From: Coprinopsis marcescibilis | Lineage: Eukaryota > Basidiomycota > Agaricomycetes > Agaricales > Psathyrellaceae | Assembly (NCBI GenBank): GCA_004369085.1 | Contig: ML210316.1 | Location: 1-64,000, forward strand | Length of the DNA: 64,000 bases | Direction of reading: 5' to 3' | Shown here: one piece after another, positions 1 through 12,577 of the stretch | Layout of the letters: each line of letters begins with the position of its first letter | Position numbering within the stretch: position 1 is the stretch's first letter | The notes under the pieces: generated by a model | Databases searched by the model: none | What the model was told of the DNA's origin: nothing | The model's input: the letters and a program-made list of their open reading frames with translations, nothing else | Position numbers and translations under genes: made by a program

Positions 1-31
1 GTATTGCACAATAACAAAAAAAAACAGATCA

Positions 32-1980
32 CTACTGCGGAGTGGCGTAACCAGAGCCTGGCGCAGACCCAGAATGCGCATGGCCTTCACTAAAGTATCC
101 GCCACCCTGCGAGGAGGGCAACCGGGGACTGGAGGACGAGTATCCTCCTCCACCATGAGAGGTAAAGGGGTTACCCGAGCTCATTGTCGGCGGTGCTGAA
201 AGGGGAACGTCATAAGAATTGTTGTGTGATTGGGGAGGAGGAACATAGAGACCGAGCTGGCGATTGTGATTGTACTCGATGTTATTGCCGCCGCCATGGT
301 GATGACCTGAACGCGACATGCCGCCGAGCATGCGATAGTCTGAGCCATGGTGACCACCGCCTGTACTGTGCACTGATTGGAGAGACATGGGGTGATAGAG
401 TTGGAGGCTATCAGCGGTGGGCATCGAAGCCCTCCTTCCGATGGGATCAAGCAGCCCGGAGAGGGAGCCCCGACCGGTGGGAGGGAAGGGTGCCGTGGTA
501 GTCGGTCCAGAGGCGGCGCGATGAGCGGGGGCAAGAATACGCCGTCGAGCCTGAAAGAAGAAAAATTAGAAATGGAAAAAGAGAACAAGGAGAAAAGCCT
601 ACGTTTATCATCCAGTTGGAGACTTGGCTCATGCTGAGGCCGGTGGCATGGCAGAGCTGCTTCTTCTCCTCTTCGCTGGGATAGGGATGGTCAGAGTGAC
701 GGTGAAGCCAAGCTTTGAGATAGTCTGTGGTCTCCTTTGGAAGCTTTCCGCGCTTTCGCTGGGGACGGTCGACGAGGGTGGACTGAGTGATGCCGTTGGG
801 GGGTGAGCGAGAGGGTGAGTTTGCGACTCCGAGGGAAGTAGGGGCAGGAGGCATTGACTGGGAAAAGTGAGAGTTGCTGTTTGGGGGCAAGACAAACTCG
901 GAATTGTACTGCCATTCGCCTTTTAACGGACCCTGGGGGATAGGTCTCCGATCATGCTGACCCGAAATACGCCCCGGGCCTGTAAAGACTTGCTGCTGCT
1001 GCTGCTGCTGCTGGGACATGGCAGCGCCACTAAAGGAAGCATGGCGTAACCCATCATCATACTTCATGGGAGGACTCTGGCCCGGAGTTGAGCTTGGACG
1101 GACGATGGCAGACGGCGACGCGTTCCAGTTCTCAGACTCTGAATAGGGCGACAGGGCAGCGGAACGGTGGTATTCGGAGCTCATGGGAGAGGCAAAGGCC
1201 GAGGACGAAAAGGTTGAGCTGGGAGTTGTGCCGTTTGAAAGTGCGGGCTGGGAATACGGGGAATCGTAGGGATTGGCAAAGTTGATGTCGGTGGAGACGC
1301 GTGGACGCGAGCTGCCTTTTGGATCATCGTCGGACGGCGGCGGAAAGGTGTAGGCGGAGAGATTGGACTGGGAATTGGCCTGGTAGGCGTGGCGCAGCGA
1401 GGTCGGCGGATACGGCTGATGGCGCACACGACTCTCTGCGTGGATCATGGGCAGCGACGCGCGGCGGGACTCGTGGCGGTAGCTGTCCTCGAACGTCGTC
1501 GAAATCGAGGGCAGCTGGACCTTGCTGTGGTCGATGCTGTCCGCCTTGTCATGCTCCCAGCCCGGCTGCTCCAGCGCTGTCCGGGGCTTTTTGGGTAGCG
1601 GCGAGTCTGCGGGCGTCGGGGCCCGTTTTTCTGCGCGCGAGACGATGCTGCTGTCTGTGTCGGCAGTCGACGTCGCAGAGCTGGACATGCGGCGAGACTC
1701 GTAGTCCAGGTCGGGCTCTACAGGACTGCACAGCTGTTAGCACTCGCGCTCTCCCCACAGAACAAATACTTGCATGATGTTGGGCGATGCAGACGGCGAC
1801 AGGTCCTGCAGATACTGGATGGTGTCCTGGTTGACCTTGGGATTGGCGTTGCTGGATTATTATAAGTCTCCGCGTGACAGCTGACAGCAGGCGTCTAACT
1901 CACAGGGCAAACTGGAGCTGAGCAACGTTGTAGCTGTTCAGCTGGTCTCTGTCTTGCTGGGGAAGATGCTCAGTGGGCAT
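32..1980 (-). CDS. TALE-class homeodomain transcription factor
   Basis: Four exons (1904-1980, 1774-1851, 603-1725, 32-550) keep frame and give about 598 aa. Residues about 373-433 form a homeodomain with the three-residue PYP loop extension of the TALE/KN class (HRHSDHPYPSEEEKK) and recognition helix VSNWMINARRRI; the 551-602 intron splits WMIN from ARRRI. It should be a nuclear sequence-specific DNA-binding regulator, distantly like yeast Cup9/Tos8. The rest is low complexity: Ser/Pro-rich stretches, a polyglutamine run near residue 293 and a His/Gly/Ser-rich tail. The intron 1726-1773 is best read as GC-AG: donor GCAAGT, CTAAC branch site, phase correct on both sides. The GT alternative would leave only 36 nt and put the branch site at the acceptor. 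It is not an HD mating-type gene by context, since no partner HD gene is present. Target genes cannot be inferred. Confidence 0.88.
990..1013 (-). repeat. CAG/CTG trinucleotide repeat coding polyglutamine
   Basis: Seven CTG units plus a TTG on the plus strand encode a run of eight Gln inside the homeodomain protein. Such runs are length-variable and usually sit in disordered activation regions. Confidence 0.85.
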
Positions 1981-2252
1981 TTAGGATGCAGATCTGCCGA
2001 GTACGAGCAGGAGTCCTCTCCCTTTTAAACAGTGGGAATCTCATTATATACTGCCGCTCCCGAATACTACGAGCGATCTTCATCTAGGAACTCGAAATTC
2101 ATCCTTTTCTCTGATTCCAAATCAGGTTTCGAATCTCTGTCCGATCCAATTAATCACATCGGAGATCCAACCCAGCCCGGTTCGTTTCGTCGATCCACCT
2201 GCCCAAATAGGATACATTGCATTTCTTTCTCCGCCGGCGCGTCACAGCTAGT

Positions 2253-5200
2253 CTACACGCGTCCTAAAATGCCCTCCAGCAGTTTCTGCGCCTTTTCCCG
2301 CTCCTTGGCGCTGATGCTCACCCCGTCCAGCACCCGCATCCCGCCACACGCCCGCATCACAAGCCCCCGGTACGCCAGCCGGCCCACATACGCCTCGTCC
2401 GGCAGGTCTCGCCGGAACTTGCCGTCCATCTCCTGCCAGCAGCCCTCCTTGCCCAGCAGCGGCAGATACCACCCGAGCGTGCACGGATTCATCCTGAGTC
2501 CCGTCAGTCGCTGTCCACAGCCAGAAATACACATCTCCCACCTGAAATCCAGCATCTCCAGGCCGGGCATCTTTTGCACCAGCCGTATCAGCGGCTTGGT
2601 GCTCTTCAGCCGCGACCCAATCACCGTCAGCTTTTGCAGCCTCGTCAGCCCCTCCAGTCCCTTGACATCCTCCAGAAAATTATAGTTGAGGTTCAGCACC
2701 CGCAGGTTCGGTGCAAGCTTCGCCAGGCCCTCTGCCGGCAGCACACTCAGCCTGCACGCAGCCAGCTCGAGGTACACCAGGTTGTAGCACGCCTCGTGCA
2801 GCAGCGGCGACTTTAATGGGTTGCCTAGATTCGCAATCAGATTAACAAGGTACACCGAAGCACGACCGCCACCGAAGAAGTCGCTCAGGCACTCACCCGA
2901 CAGGTAAAGCCGCTTCACATCGCGCACGTCCCGCGTCAAAAGGCTACTGCAAACACAACCATCAGCAAAAAAATATATATCCGTCCCTCTTTCACAACTC
3001 ACAACTTCCGTCCACTCTGATTCCGCAGGCTGAGGTTTTCCAACTTGGTCAGACGATCCACCTTGATCAAGCTGCTCAACGAATTGCTATCCGCATAAAG
3101 CGTGCGAAGATTGGGCAGCGCCCCCACCCCAAGTTCGCTCAACTTGTTGTTGCTCACCCGCAGGATACGCAATCGAGGCATCCCATTCCCAAAGTCGATC
3201 TTTCGCAGACAATTTCCATCTAAAGAAATCAGATACAGCCTTTTTTGCCCGCGAATCAAACACCCACCAAGGTTTACCGCAATCAACGATTGCAGCGATG
3301 CTATCCCCCGAACGTTATCTATTCGGTTGTGACTAAGGTTCACCATCTCTAACCGGGTCCTGTGGGGAAAAATCATCAGCTCAACATCACCAAAACCCAA
3401 ACCGGTGTGGGAGCAAAAATCCATGAGAAGATCAAAAAAAGTTGGGAGGGAATTAAGATGCGGACGGAGAAGGTACGAACCAGCGAAATTGGCTGAGATC
3501 TATAGATTCCATGGCGTTTCCTTGCAGACTGAGCTTCACAAGTCCGTCCATGCGCTGCAGCCCATCTGCACTGGTTATCTTATTTCCGTCGGCCTTGAGC
3601 TCCCTCAGATGCCGCAAGCATTCCAGCTCTAAAGTCCACGACGTCAGTCCATCCCGTAAAATAATTAAATTTCAACACCTACGCCGTAAGGAATCCACCT
3701 CGTTATGGCTGATATCAAGGTTTTCAATGTTTCGCAGGTGATTGTAAGACGTTAAACCTGTAAGACTGATCAAATGAATTACCGTTCCACCACCATGGGG
3801 AAACGTCAACCTACTTGTTATGCGCTGCAGATAACGTCCGGACACTGGCAGGTACCCCGCTTAACCACGAAAGCTGGTTAGAGTTTCTGTGCGTGTGATA
3901 TCAGCATCGGGTAACCCCCCCAAAAAAAAACCCAACTTGCAGGCTAAGCGAGTCTAGGCGTGGCAGAAACTCTTTCAGACGAGCCACACTCTCCAGCTTC
4001 TTGTCCGACAAATCAATCGCACCCAGCTCCTCCCAATAAGGTTCAAACGGCTGCACGTCCGTAATCACCTCCACCAGCCGATCATGGGCCACTCCAAACG
4101 AGCATTCCGTCAAAAACGTCGCATTAGCCTTGTTCAGACTTTGCCCCGGACTGGGACGGTGCGTCTGCGAACGAGAGAACACCCGCCGCGAGGGTTCGCG
4201 TCGAGAAGCTTCCGTACTAGCCCCTGCCTGCCGAGCCTGCAAGGGCCGAAGCTCTTCGGGCCTCCCCAAGCTACTGCTTTTCGACGGTGAATCCTCATCA
4301 TCAAAATCTACCCAACCGTCAGCTTATTCCCTCACACACACACACAAAAGGCGCCGTACCAGAGTCAGCTAGAGCGTCCATCATGTCGGCTATTCGCTTG
4401 GACCTCGCAGACGGCTGAGGAGCGGCGTCGCCCACTGCGCAAGTTCCATTGCTGCTAACCGAGCTGTCCAACCCTTGGATAGGCCCCTCTCGCTTCCCAT
4501 CCGTAAAGCTAACGGAGCGCCGATGTCGATAGCTCACATTGCCAGGCGTCCGATAGCTGCCCTTCAAAACAGAAGTAGGAGTCACGCTATGGCTCTTGAG
4601 CGCAGACCTAAGAATCGGCGTCGACAAAGGCGTCGACCTGTTACGTTTGTTCGGCGTGCTAAGCTGGGTGACAGGATCGTGTGGCGGATGTGCAGAAAGT
4701 GTCTGCACTGGTAGACCGGTGGCATGTGTCGGACTTGCGTCTTCGTCGCCAGATTCATAGTCCACAACAGCGACAGGCTGCCCGGTCACTGTCCCTTCTA
4801 GCTCATCGTCGGCATCCGAATCGGTCGTTTCATCATCATCATTGTACCCTGCCGAATCCACCCCGGTCATGATGTCCACTACGTGCATGGAAGCATCAGT
4901 CGAGAAGCTGGTCAGCTCGCTTTCCTCCTCGTCGTCCGCTTCCGACCGCTCCTCGATCGCAGCCATCTCTGCCAGGACCGCTCCCGGAACATCCTCAGCT
5001 TCTGGCCCCGTTGGACTGAGCCTTGAATCATCATGCAGGCTCTCAAAGTCACCAAACGGATCGTCGCTGAGTTCAGCAACCGTCACCCCCGACTTGTCCG
5101 GGTCTCTCGTCGCTTGCACCGTGTTCTTCACCCACTTCATCATAACCTTGTCGAATAGCATATCGCCAAGTCGTTCCGGCAAAGACGGTAGGTCAGCTGG

Positions 5201-6986
5201 CGCGATCGTCCGAAGATGAGCTGGCCCGGCGTGCTTGACAAAGGAGGGGACGCTGCTTGCGGTAAGCGTCGTCCCAGATGCCGTGCTTGACGACACGAAC
5301 CGGTTGAGGTCCTCATTGCCATTGATGCGAACCGAAGGGTACGACGGTGGGGCCAATGTTGATGGAGCGGCTGCCTGCACACGCTCAATATTGGCACGGG
5401 TAAAAGGAGGTTGTTGATTATCATGGAGCGAGATGCGCGAAAAACTTTCGTTCAGTTCTTCCTGTGTTGGTCGGGCAGGTGGCTTTCTCGGGCTGGATTT
5501 GGTCCGCGAGTGGTTGGATTTCGATCCAGATGGCCTCCGATATCCCTGCGACCCTGGGTGTTGATTCTCCTTCTCTGTTGGATGGGATCGTTGTCGGTGG
5601 CTGGGTGCCGTTGACGCAATAGAACGGTTGTGTTGTGTCTGTTCGTCTGCAGTTGCGGTCCCGATCGAGGTGTCGGTATCACCGGAGAAAATTCGTTTCT
5701 TGGCTTTCATGTCCTTCTTAATCTGGTCCATCAGGGTTTCTGCATTCTGTCGATAGTGATAAGATGTGTAGGAATTCGATTTAGATGCTAAGGTATTAGA
5801 TGTCGATGAGCCTTCCTTGCTGTCGGATGTTTCGGGCACTGAGAGATATGGTGATACGCGTCTTGTAAATTCTAGTCACCTCAGCATTAGACCAGGCTAC
5901 ACGCATGAGCTAGAACTTACCTGGTTTCGAGATAGGTGCTCGTTCGACTATCGAGATATCCGACTGAGAAGCCGGGGAAGCCTTGGAGCTTGTAACAGTG
6001 GAAATGGTTGAGAAGTCTCGAGCTTGCTTGATCCTCTCCATGAGGAAGCGGGATTCGCCAACGTAATCCTTGCCGGTCAACTTGGGCCTTGCGATGACGG
6101 CCCCTGCTCCGGCGCCTTCTCCGTAGTAGTCGACGATGGGACTGAGTTTGATTCTCTTCGCGCTGCGAAGATGGCTCGTGTCCGCCGTCCGTTCAGTCAC
6201 CCTGGAAAGATTCTGACCAAAACCTCCTTGCGGAGAGACAGTCGTTCCGGTCCCCGTCCCCGACGGTGTGTTGATGGCGATGGAATCGACCATTGCGGAA
6301 AGGTGTTCCCGGGTGTAAGTGTCGTATTGGAATTGGAATAAGCGCAGACGCGAATCTGTCGGGGGCGCAGAGAGGCCATTGTTTCCTGGAGGGAGCGGCG
6401 TGCTCTGAGCTTGGGGGTAGTATCCCGGACTCTGTTCCTCTCCCTGAGACCCAGCGTTCTTGGGAACTGCAAAGGTAAACTGACACGCCAAACTAGCTCG
6501 TCTTCCGTTGAAAGACTGCATGTTAGGAATATCAGTCTCCAAAATCTCGTCCTCCGTCTCGTCCTCCTCCTCGTCTCCTGTGGCCTTCAAAATTGCGGAT
6601 TGGGGTGGAGATAGCGTCTGCATAGAGTTCTGCTGGTCCTTCGCAAGTGATATTGGTGGTGTTGGTGGGTCGAACATTCGTTCGAGTTGGAGCGGCGTGA
6701 AGATGTCCTTGCCAAACTTCTTGTTCCTGCCGGGTGTCTTGGGCATAATTGAGACATTGGGCATGTCTTCGCGGACAAGAACCGTTCCGAGTATACGGCT
6801 GGTACCGCCAACTGACGGCGTCGCGGTACCATCGCCCTCGCTGTTGGTGTGGATGTGTGAGGCGAGAGGGGCAGTTAGTGAAATCGATTGGGTTCCATAG
6901 GTGATGTCGCCGTCGTGAGAGTCTTCTGGTTCGAGATCAACCCATTCTTCTTGGAGCTCTTCTGTCTGCCATGCCGGACGCTGCAT
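2253..6986 (-). CDS. cdc11: Cdc11/Nud1-type leucine-rich-repeat SIN/MEN scaffold
   Basis: Eleven exons keep frame throughout: 5921-6986, 4360-5838, 3941-4307, 3815-3886, 3683-3765, 3481-3628, 3268-3359, 3003-3219, 2897-2946, 2542-2824, 2253-2493. The product is about 1365 aa. The start is the ATG at 6986 (MQRPAWQTEELQEEWVDLE); this W-x-T-x-ELQxEWV opening and the central LPERLGDMLFDKVMMKWV motif are typical of fungal Cdc11/Nud1. The first two thirds are disordered and Ser/Pro-rich. The C-terminal third is a leucine-rich-repeat solenoid (LSWLSGVPASVRTL, NIENLDISHNEVDSL, LKADGNKITSADGLQRMDGL). The family anchors the septation initiation/mitotic exit network at the spindle pole body. Intron 3887-3940 is GC-AG (donor GCAAGT); only this reading restores a canonical LxxLxLxxNxL repeat. 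Intron 2494-2541 is 48 nt and stop-free, so it reads through in frame if retained. Confidence 0.92.
4332..4346. repeat. CA/TG microsatellite inside an intron
   Basis: About seven CA units lie within the second intron (4308-4359) of the cdc11-type gene, between the donor GTACGG and the acceptor GGGTAG. Confidence 0.8.
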
Positions 6987-9900
6987 TGTTGTTGGGCGCG
7001 ACCCTCGACGTCGGGGCTGACAGTGACAACAGTGACCACGGTTTGTTGTTTGAGCGCCTTGCGTGCATGCAAGGTCACGGGACCGTGCCCGCTGGTTTAC
7101 CTCCGCTTCCCCACGCTCCTTTTCAGGCAACCGCCATCACCCGGCCTCTGACCGACGCTCGCATTGACAAACCAACTCGCCAGCTCTGAACCACTGAGCA
7201 AATGGCTACTCCAGATTGCCTGTATGTGACAGAGGCCTATACGGAACATCTGATTACACGGGTCTATTTTTCTGGGTCGAATCAATGCTTTGACTCCAAT
7301 CTCTCCGCAAATCCTAGGACATTGTGAGCATGCGCCCCGAAATGGCCTATCTCGTTTTGATAGTAACTGCTCAATGGAAGGTCTGCAATATGTATGTGTC
7401 AGGAGCACTCACACTCGGTCAGGCACGACCTGCTTGACACTGCGCCGGGTTCGTAGTGTGTTGCAGACGACACCCATACTAAACCCGAGTTGGACAGGCT
7501 GAACCACAACAGGACAACATCTCCAGGGCCTGTCACAAGTACAGGTCAGCCAGGTCCGTTTCTCATCTAATACATTACTGACCTCAATTGCCACATAAGG
7601 CTCCAAATCTCAGACCACTTTTCTGCATTCCAACTCTCACACGATATCATGAGGATCCGACATTCTGCAGGAATGCAGACCACAATTAGTATCTTCTTCG
7701 GCACCCTTGCGTGCGAAGCATCCTTGCTGCTTAGCCCAAAAGCTCAGTTAGCACCGAACCAGCATTCCGTTGTCTATCCATATTGGAGCGGAGTTTCCCC
7801 GTGCCGGAATCTTGAAATCGCGATTGTGTCTTCCACGACTTTCTTCTAGACTTTTGCAACAAGCTGTTGGTTTCTGGGGTGCTGATGTCTCTAATACGTC
7901 TCCCATGGGCTCCACGGCTGGGATACTCGAACCGAACCAATGGGCAAATTAAATATGGTAACAGACTCGTTCACCGATTGTAAATTCCCCGCCCATCTCA
8001 TCGCCTCATCCGACCTCTCCTTCCATGCCAATGATGGACTTTCAAAGATTCGAAGTATAGGCTTACAGACGATGATCGCCTTCAGAGTCTATCCCCCTGG
8101 ATTTGGCTTCTTCTGTCTGTCTGTCTCACTTTGACACACGGAACCTAGGAGATCAACATGTGCCCGCTGTTGGTGGCCACTTCTTGGGATTGTGAGTCGA
8201 CCGGGAATAGTCCACTCTGTTACAAATGTGCTCCATATCACTGACCACCAAGGTCGTCTCCAGGTTCTATGTCCCAGGCCCCAGATAAACAGCCTCCAGA
8301 AGCAACGTGTACATCGCGCCAAAGAGATGAACCGACAGATCGGGATACCACAGAGATTTCGAGGCCTAGAACGCAGGATAATGCAATGGAGGACAAGTAC
8401 ACCAAACTTGGTGCGGCGGCCATGCCGACCTGCTGCTGTTTAGCGACTTGAGGGTCTATGGGTCGCGGCCCAACAGACGCCGCAACTATAAATGATTTCG
8501 CAGGAGTATAAATGACTTTGCTAGGTGAACTTGCTCCAACTAAAAGGAAATGCACCAACTTGGAAGTACAAAGATCCACCATCCACCGAGTTCCCCGGTC
8601 ACTGGAGACTCATCTGCGGTCGAAGGCTTCCTTATGTGTTTTATCGCCCAACTTGATTCCAAGTAGAGCAATAGGTAGGAACTGGAGTGAGTTCTCTCAG
8701 TTACAACATGGTACGACGCCCTCGAACTGTCAGTCAATTATAATAATCTCTACAGCATCCCAGAATTTCCAGGGTGACTAGCATAGCCTCGAAAATCCTT
8801 CTGCGCCGATCATATACAATTAATTGCATGCGAGACCAAGCTCCAGTTCCTGACTAGGGCCTCTTCTTGCATGTCGAACGGATAATCGCTAGGAGAGTTT
8901 GACCTGATTGTTGGCGGTCGCTTGCCGACGACACAGCCTAGCTAACCGGTGATCATCCGTTCTGGAGCATTCCCGCCAGATTCCTCAAGACCCGGTTCAT
9001 CTTTCCGGCTCACTTGAGGATTAGGGCAGTCGCCTTGCGTACCTGTGATGGACGGACTGCGAAGCAAAGGAGTGTGAATGGATAAAAAACTGATAAAGAT
9101 TTCAGCCCAAAAGTCGAAGCACCCTTTTTCATCTTCGGCGAACCAGAGCGGCGGCTGCAGGTGTCTTCTGACGTTGATAAGTAAGTCCTGGATGACGGAA
9201 GCTGCCCGCATGCACTTTCGATGTTTCATGAACCCTCATGCATCATTAACCGTGCTTCTTGCAGAGTGTTGATGATGGATCGTTGGAGACCTGAACATCT
9301 TTGCGTGATGCCTTCTTGATTAAACATCTACGGCAAATCGTCAAGTTAGGGGCTCAAACTACCCTAGAGATTTTTTATTCCGGCTATTGCCTCCTTTAAA
9401 TCTTTGGTATAATGTCTTCTTGTCGAGGCTGCCAAGGAGGGCCAAGCGCGCAACCCGGACGGTGGCCATAAAGCCCCTAAAGACGGAAGCAACTTCTCCG
9501 AATCGGGTACCTTGATCGCCACACTTTCCATCATCAGCCGACTTCCCTGCTATATTTAGGAGATAGAGAGGACCTTTCCTGCTAAAAATCCGAGAAAACC
9601 ACCGCCGTATCGTCAGAGGACACGTTGTGCAAGTCGTTCGAACTAAGAGAATTTTGTCCTACGCAATCGCCAGTCGAACTTTAAAGACAACTTGAATGAA
9701 CCCCGGTCGTAATTAAAGGCGCTCGGTTATAAGCCATTAAATGACCGATTGCAATGCGTAATGTGGCTCTAGACAGAAGGCGAGAACGACAGTAGCCGCT
9801 ACCTCGAGACAATTCCTTACATCTGTCAACCTGTAGCCAAAGTTCGACGCAAAAGGTAAAATGATGAGATGTTTACTCCTCGGGCCCATTTTCAACGTAC

Positions 9901-10296
9901 GAACACAATGGTTTTCCGATGCTTTTTCGTGCGGCATAAGGTCTACATAAGTGCTAATCAGTACAAGTAGTAACGTGTAACAATCTATCGAACGTGAACG
10001 AAGGTAGGCGTAAAATAGATGAATGAATGCAACGATGAGGGCCATGGCAGGTAAGAAATGGTGTCATGAATAATGGGTACAACAAACTGCTGGTATCAAG
10101 GATAGAGACTGTACAATTAAGCGTGAGGTTGGTTACAACTTTTGAGAGTGATCCGAGAGCATAGTGGTGAGCGATTTTAGATTCGAAAGCGAAGTTGGGG
10201 CTGCGGGCCACAAAGCAAGTGAAGAGGACTGTGAGAACGAATGAGGAGGTGTCCATGCGCGAAGGCCGTACGGGTTACCGTCACAGAGGTGGGGCC
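6987..10296. other. Gene-poor interval, 3.3 kb
   Basis: All six frames are closed by frequent stops; the longest open stretches are about 115 codons and none resembles a known family or has convincing splice partners. I see no transposase motif, long terminal inverted repeat or tRNA. There is a short TCTG repeat near 8113 and an 8-bp inverted repeat (TCCTCAAG/CTTGAGGA) near 8981-9018. The first few hundred bases should hold the promoter of the cdc11-type gene. The remainder could be decayed transposon, noncoding RNA or a fast-evolving gene that I cannot resolve. Confidence 0.6.
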
Positions 10297-11234
10297 CTAA
10301 GTGTAGGAGCGCATGACGGGGTTGATGCGAGAAGAAGTTTGGCTCGCGATTCTATCAAGCAGATGTCGCTGGAACTCGAGGGCAGATGGGTCCGTTTGTG
10401 AGTAGGCTAGGTCATCCTCTTTAGCATCTCCTCTACCTGGGAAGACCCAAGGGGATGGGACCGAATGCAGTCCAGGGCCTGGCGACAATTGTTCCAGCCT
10501 ACGCTTTTGATTTTGGTTTATAGGGTCGCGGCTTTCTCTCATAGGAGAGAATCCACTGGTTTTGGTTCGGGCCTCCTGAGCGGTGGTTAACCCGAAGGAC
10601 AGTTCGTACTCGTCGAGAGCGAGGCTGCTTTTGGATGTAGGGGGTCCTCTCTTGATGGACAGAGGATCCGAGACAATACGGTGCCGCGCTGCAGAGCCAC
10701 TCAAGGTAGAGCCAGATTCCGAGCCAATCGGATTGTATTGGCCCGGGATCGTGTGGTTCTGCCGCGTACCAATCGAAGGTAAATTGTATAAGAAAGAGTC
10801 TTTTCTATCAGTTTGAGCTAGGGAAAAAGATGGTCGAGGTGGTCCAGCGAATTCAGAGGTGACGGGTGACATTTCAAACACAGTGTCCGGCGAGACTGTG
10901 TGAGTGAAGTTGGAGGGTGGTGGGGCATAGTTTGTTGGCCTACGATTCGACGGTATTCGAATAGGAGCCGATGGTGTTGTGGGCATACTGATGCTTGATG
11001 TGGCATCCAGTTGCCGAGAACGACCTCGTTGTGGTAAAGACTGAAGCAGCGAAAGACAATCAGACAACATGTCCTCAATCAAGATATGGCCAACGTACTG
11101 CAACATCCACCATTTTGAAGATCCGGAGGGCCACTGGTCGATGTTTGGGGACAAAACGTTTTGAGGGTGAGGAGAGTCGTCGAAATCGTGAAGAAAAGAC
11201 GTTCTACGCCGGTGATGGGGTGTTAGGTAAAGCC
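10297..11234 (-). CDS. Unrecognised disordered protein (3' part resolved)
   Basis: A continuous frame of about 312 codons runs from an acceptor-like CTGCCAG (exon start 11234) to the stop at 10297. It begins GLYLTPHHRRRTSF and contains an ordered-looking segment SSKWWMLQYVGHILIEDML. A long Ser/Pro/Thr-rich, probably disordered tail follows, ending with a charged helix (LEFQRHLLDRIAS). I do not recognise the family. The 5' end is unresolved: an open frame at 11304-11576 (ends EPFKFYH, no internal ATG) could be an upstream exon, but I find no donor that joins it in phase. If there is no upstream exon, translation could start at the in-frame ATG at about 11109. Codon use and the length of the open frame support real coding sequence. 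Confidence 0.45.
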
Positions 11235-11705
11235 CTGGCAGTTAAATAAGAGATACAAGGTTAGAAGAGCTGTGACAATGCCAGAATTAGAAGAATGCCC
11301 CACTCAGTGATAAAATTTGAAGGGCTCGGGCGCAGCTGTCTCCTGTGCCCGCACTCTGTCCCTGTCCAAGCCTGGACCTTGGTATTCAAGGACCTTTGGT
11401 CCTAGCAATGGGCCAGAGTGCCCCAACCCAGGAGGGAATTGACCTGAGGAAACGGTAGTAGCTGGGTGGAGTTGGAACTGGGAATGGAGGGACGATGACA
11501 GCAAGACGAAAGACAGGCGCGCCTCAGTTTCAAGTTGGCAGTTATAAATACCGCCGATTATTATATTGGCTGCCAAGACCTTCTCAGCCGAGTTGTCACA
11601 CGTGGTCCCTTCTCCACCTTCGCCTTCCCACTTACAGTCGACACCGTCTTATCCCATAACGGTTGGGGGAAGCCCAAGGTTATGGGATTTCACGGGGTAT
11701 GGGTT

Positions 11706-11745
11706 NNNNNNNNNNNNNNNNNNNNNNNNNNNNNNNNNNNNNNNN
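11706..11745. other. Assembly gap (40 N)
   Basis: Forty undetermined bases. Any exon crossing this point cannot be read, and the true gap size is unknown. Confidence 0.99.
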
Positions 11746-12468
11746 TATTTGTGTTTTTTCCTGGTTCGCGGGGTGTTCCTGGCTCCTGTGGGGCACATAA
11801 AATTGGCACAAGGCTGTCCAGAACATTCTGGAGGCTACGTGGTCTACACGTCCCGACCTGGTCTGAAAAATAAACAATTCAAGAACGGTTCTACGCGGTC
11901 CTACAACGGCGACCACTGACAGGTTTGTATCGCGGAATGACACCCAAACACAACTAATTGAACACAGGCTGGCGACCATTGACGTAATTTCTGCGCCCAA
12001 TGTAACCAAGTCGACTTAGGTTTGGGCCAGGTCGTTGTGTTGTTCGCGACGTCTTCCCATTGAACCCTTCGGAGCCGGGTTCTCCCTGAGTTCGTATCTA
12101 GTAATCAGGCGGTGTTCTGGATATTCGTGAGTGTTAGTGTTATTTTTATTATGCATCAGAAATCTATTCGCTTTCCAAACCCTACGTACTAATTTCGCAT
12201 TCGATTAGAACCTTGTACCGTTACACCTTTCCTAACAGAACCCACGCGCCTTTTTCGCGAATTCGAGTCCCTTCTTTCCATATACGTCATCTGATAGATT
12301 GGCAAAGCTTGTAAGTATGTAAGGGAGTAATCCCTTTCGGTTGCCCCGTTATTTCCCCTTCAAGCTGCCGCGAAGCTCTTGGGGCGCCTGGCCTTCCGCC
12401 AGATGCAGCTGGAATCGGCCAAGACAAGTTCAATGTCTCAATTTGGCGCCGGTGACATAGGGGACAAG

Positions 12469-12476
12469 TGACGTCA
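12469..12476. promoter_or_regulatory. CRE palindrome TGACGTCA
   Basis: A perfect ATF/CREB-type bZIP half-site palindrome lies 102 bp upstream of the ATG of the Vip1-like gene. The position suits a promoter element; binding is inferred only from the motif. Confidence 0.4.
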
Positions 12477-12577
12477 CAAAGCATGTACATCATAGCACCG
12501 CTTATTGGTAGTCTCAGAGCTTAAAGAGTGAGCGTTACGCAGTTTGTTCACTCCTACCCCACTTTATTCTGGAAACA

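Larger units (their letters stand above)
11235..12577. other. Interval with possible upstream exon and assembly gap
   Basis: It holds the possible exon 11304-11576 of the preceding gene, a 40-N gap, and otherwise no coding signal. The last 110 bp before 12578 contain a perfect CRE palindrome and should be the promoter of the Vip1-like gene. Confidence 0.6.

Noticed and set aside
1734..1769. 36-nt GT-AG intron in the homeodomain gene
   Set aside because: It is too short, with the branch site adjacent to the acceptor. The GC-AG alternative 1726-1773 keeps frame and has normal spacing.
5910..7130. Start of the cdc11-type protein upstream of 6986
   Set aside because: The upstream in-frame sequence is Arg/Cys-rich and unlike the family; the conserved opening begins at the ATG at 6986.
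8981..9018. Inverted repeat TCCTCAAG/CTTGAGGA as a terminator or transposon end
   Set aside because: It has only 8-bp arms, no target duplication and no gene nearby. A stem of this size is expected by chance.
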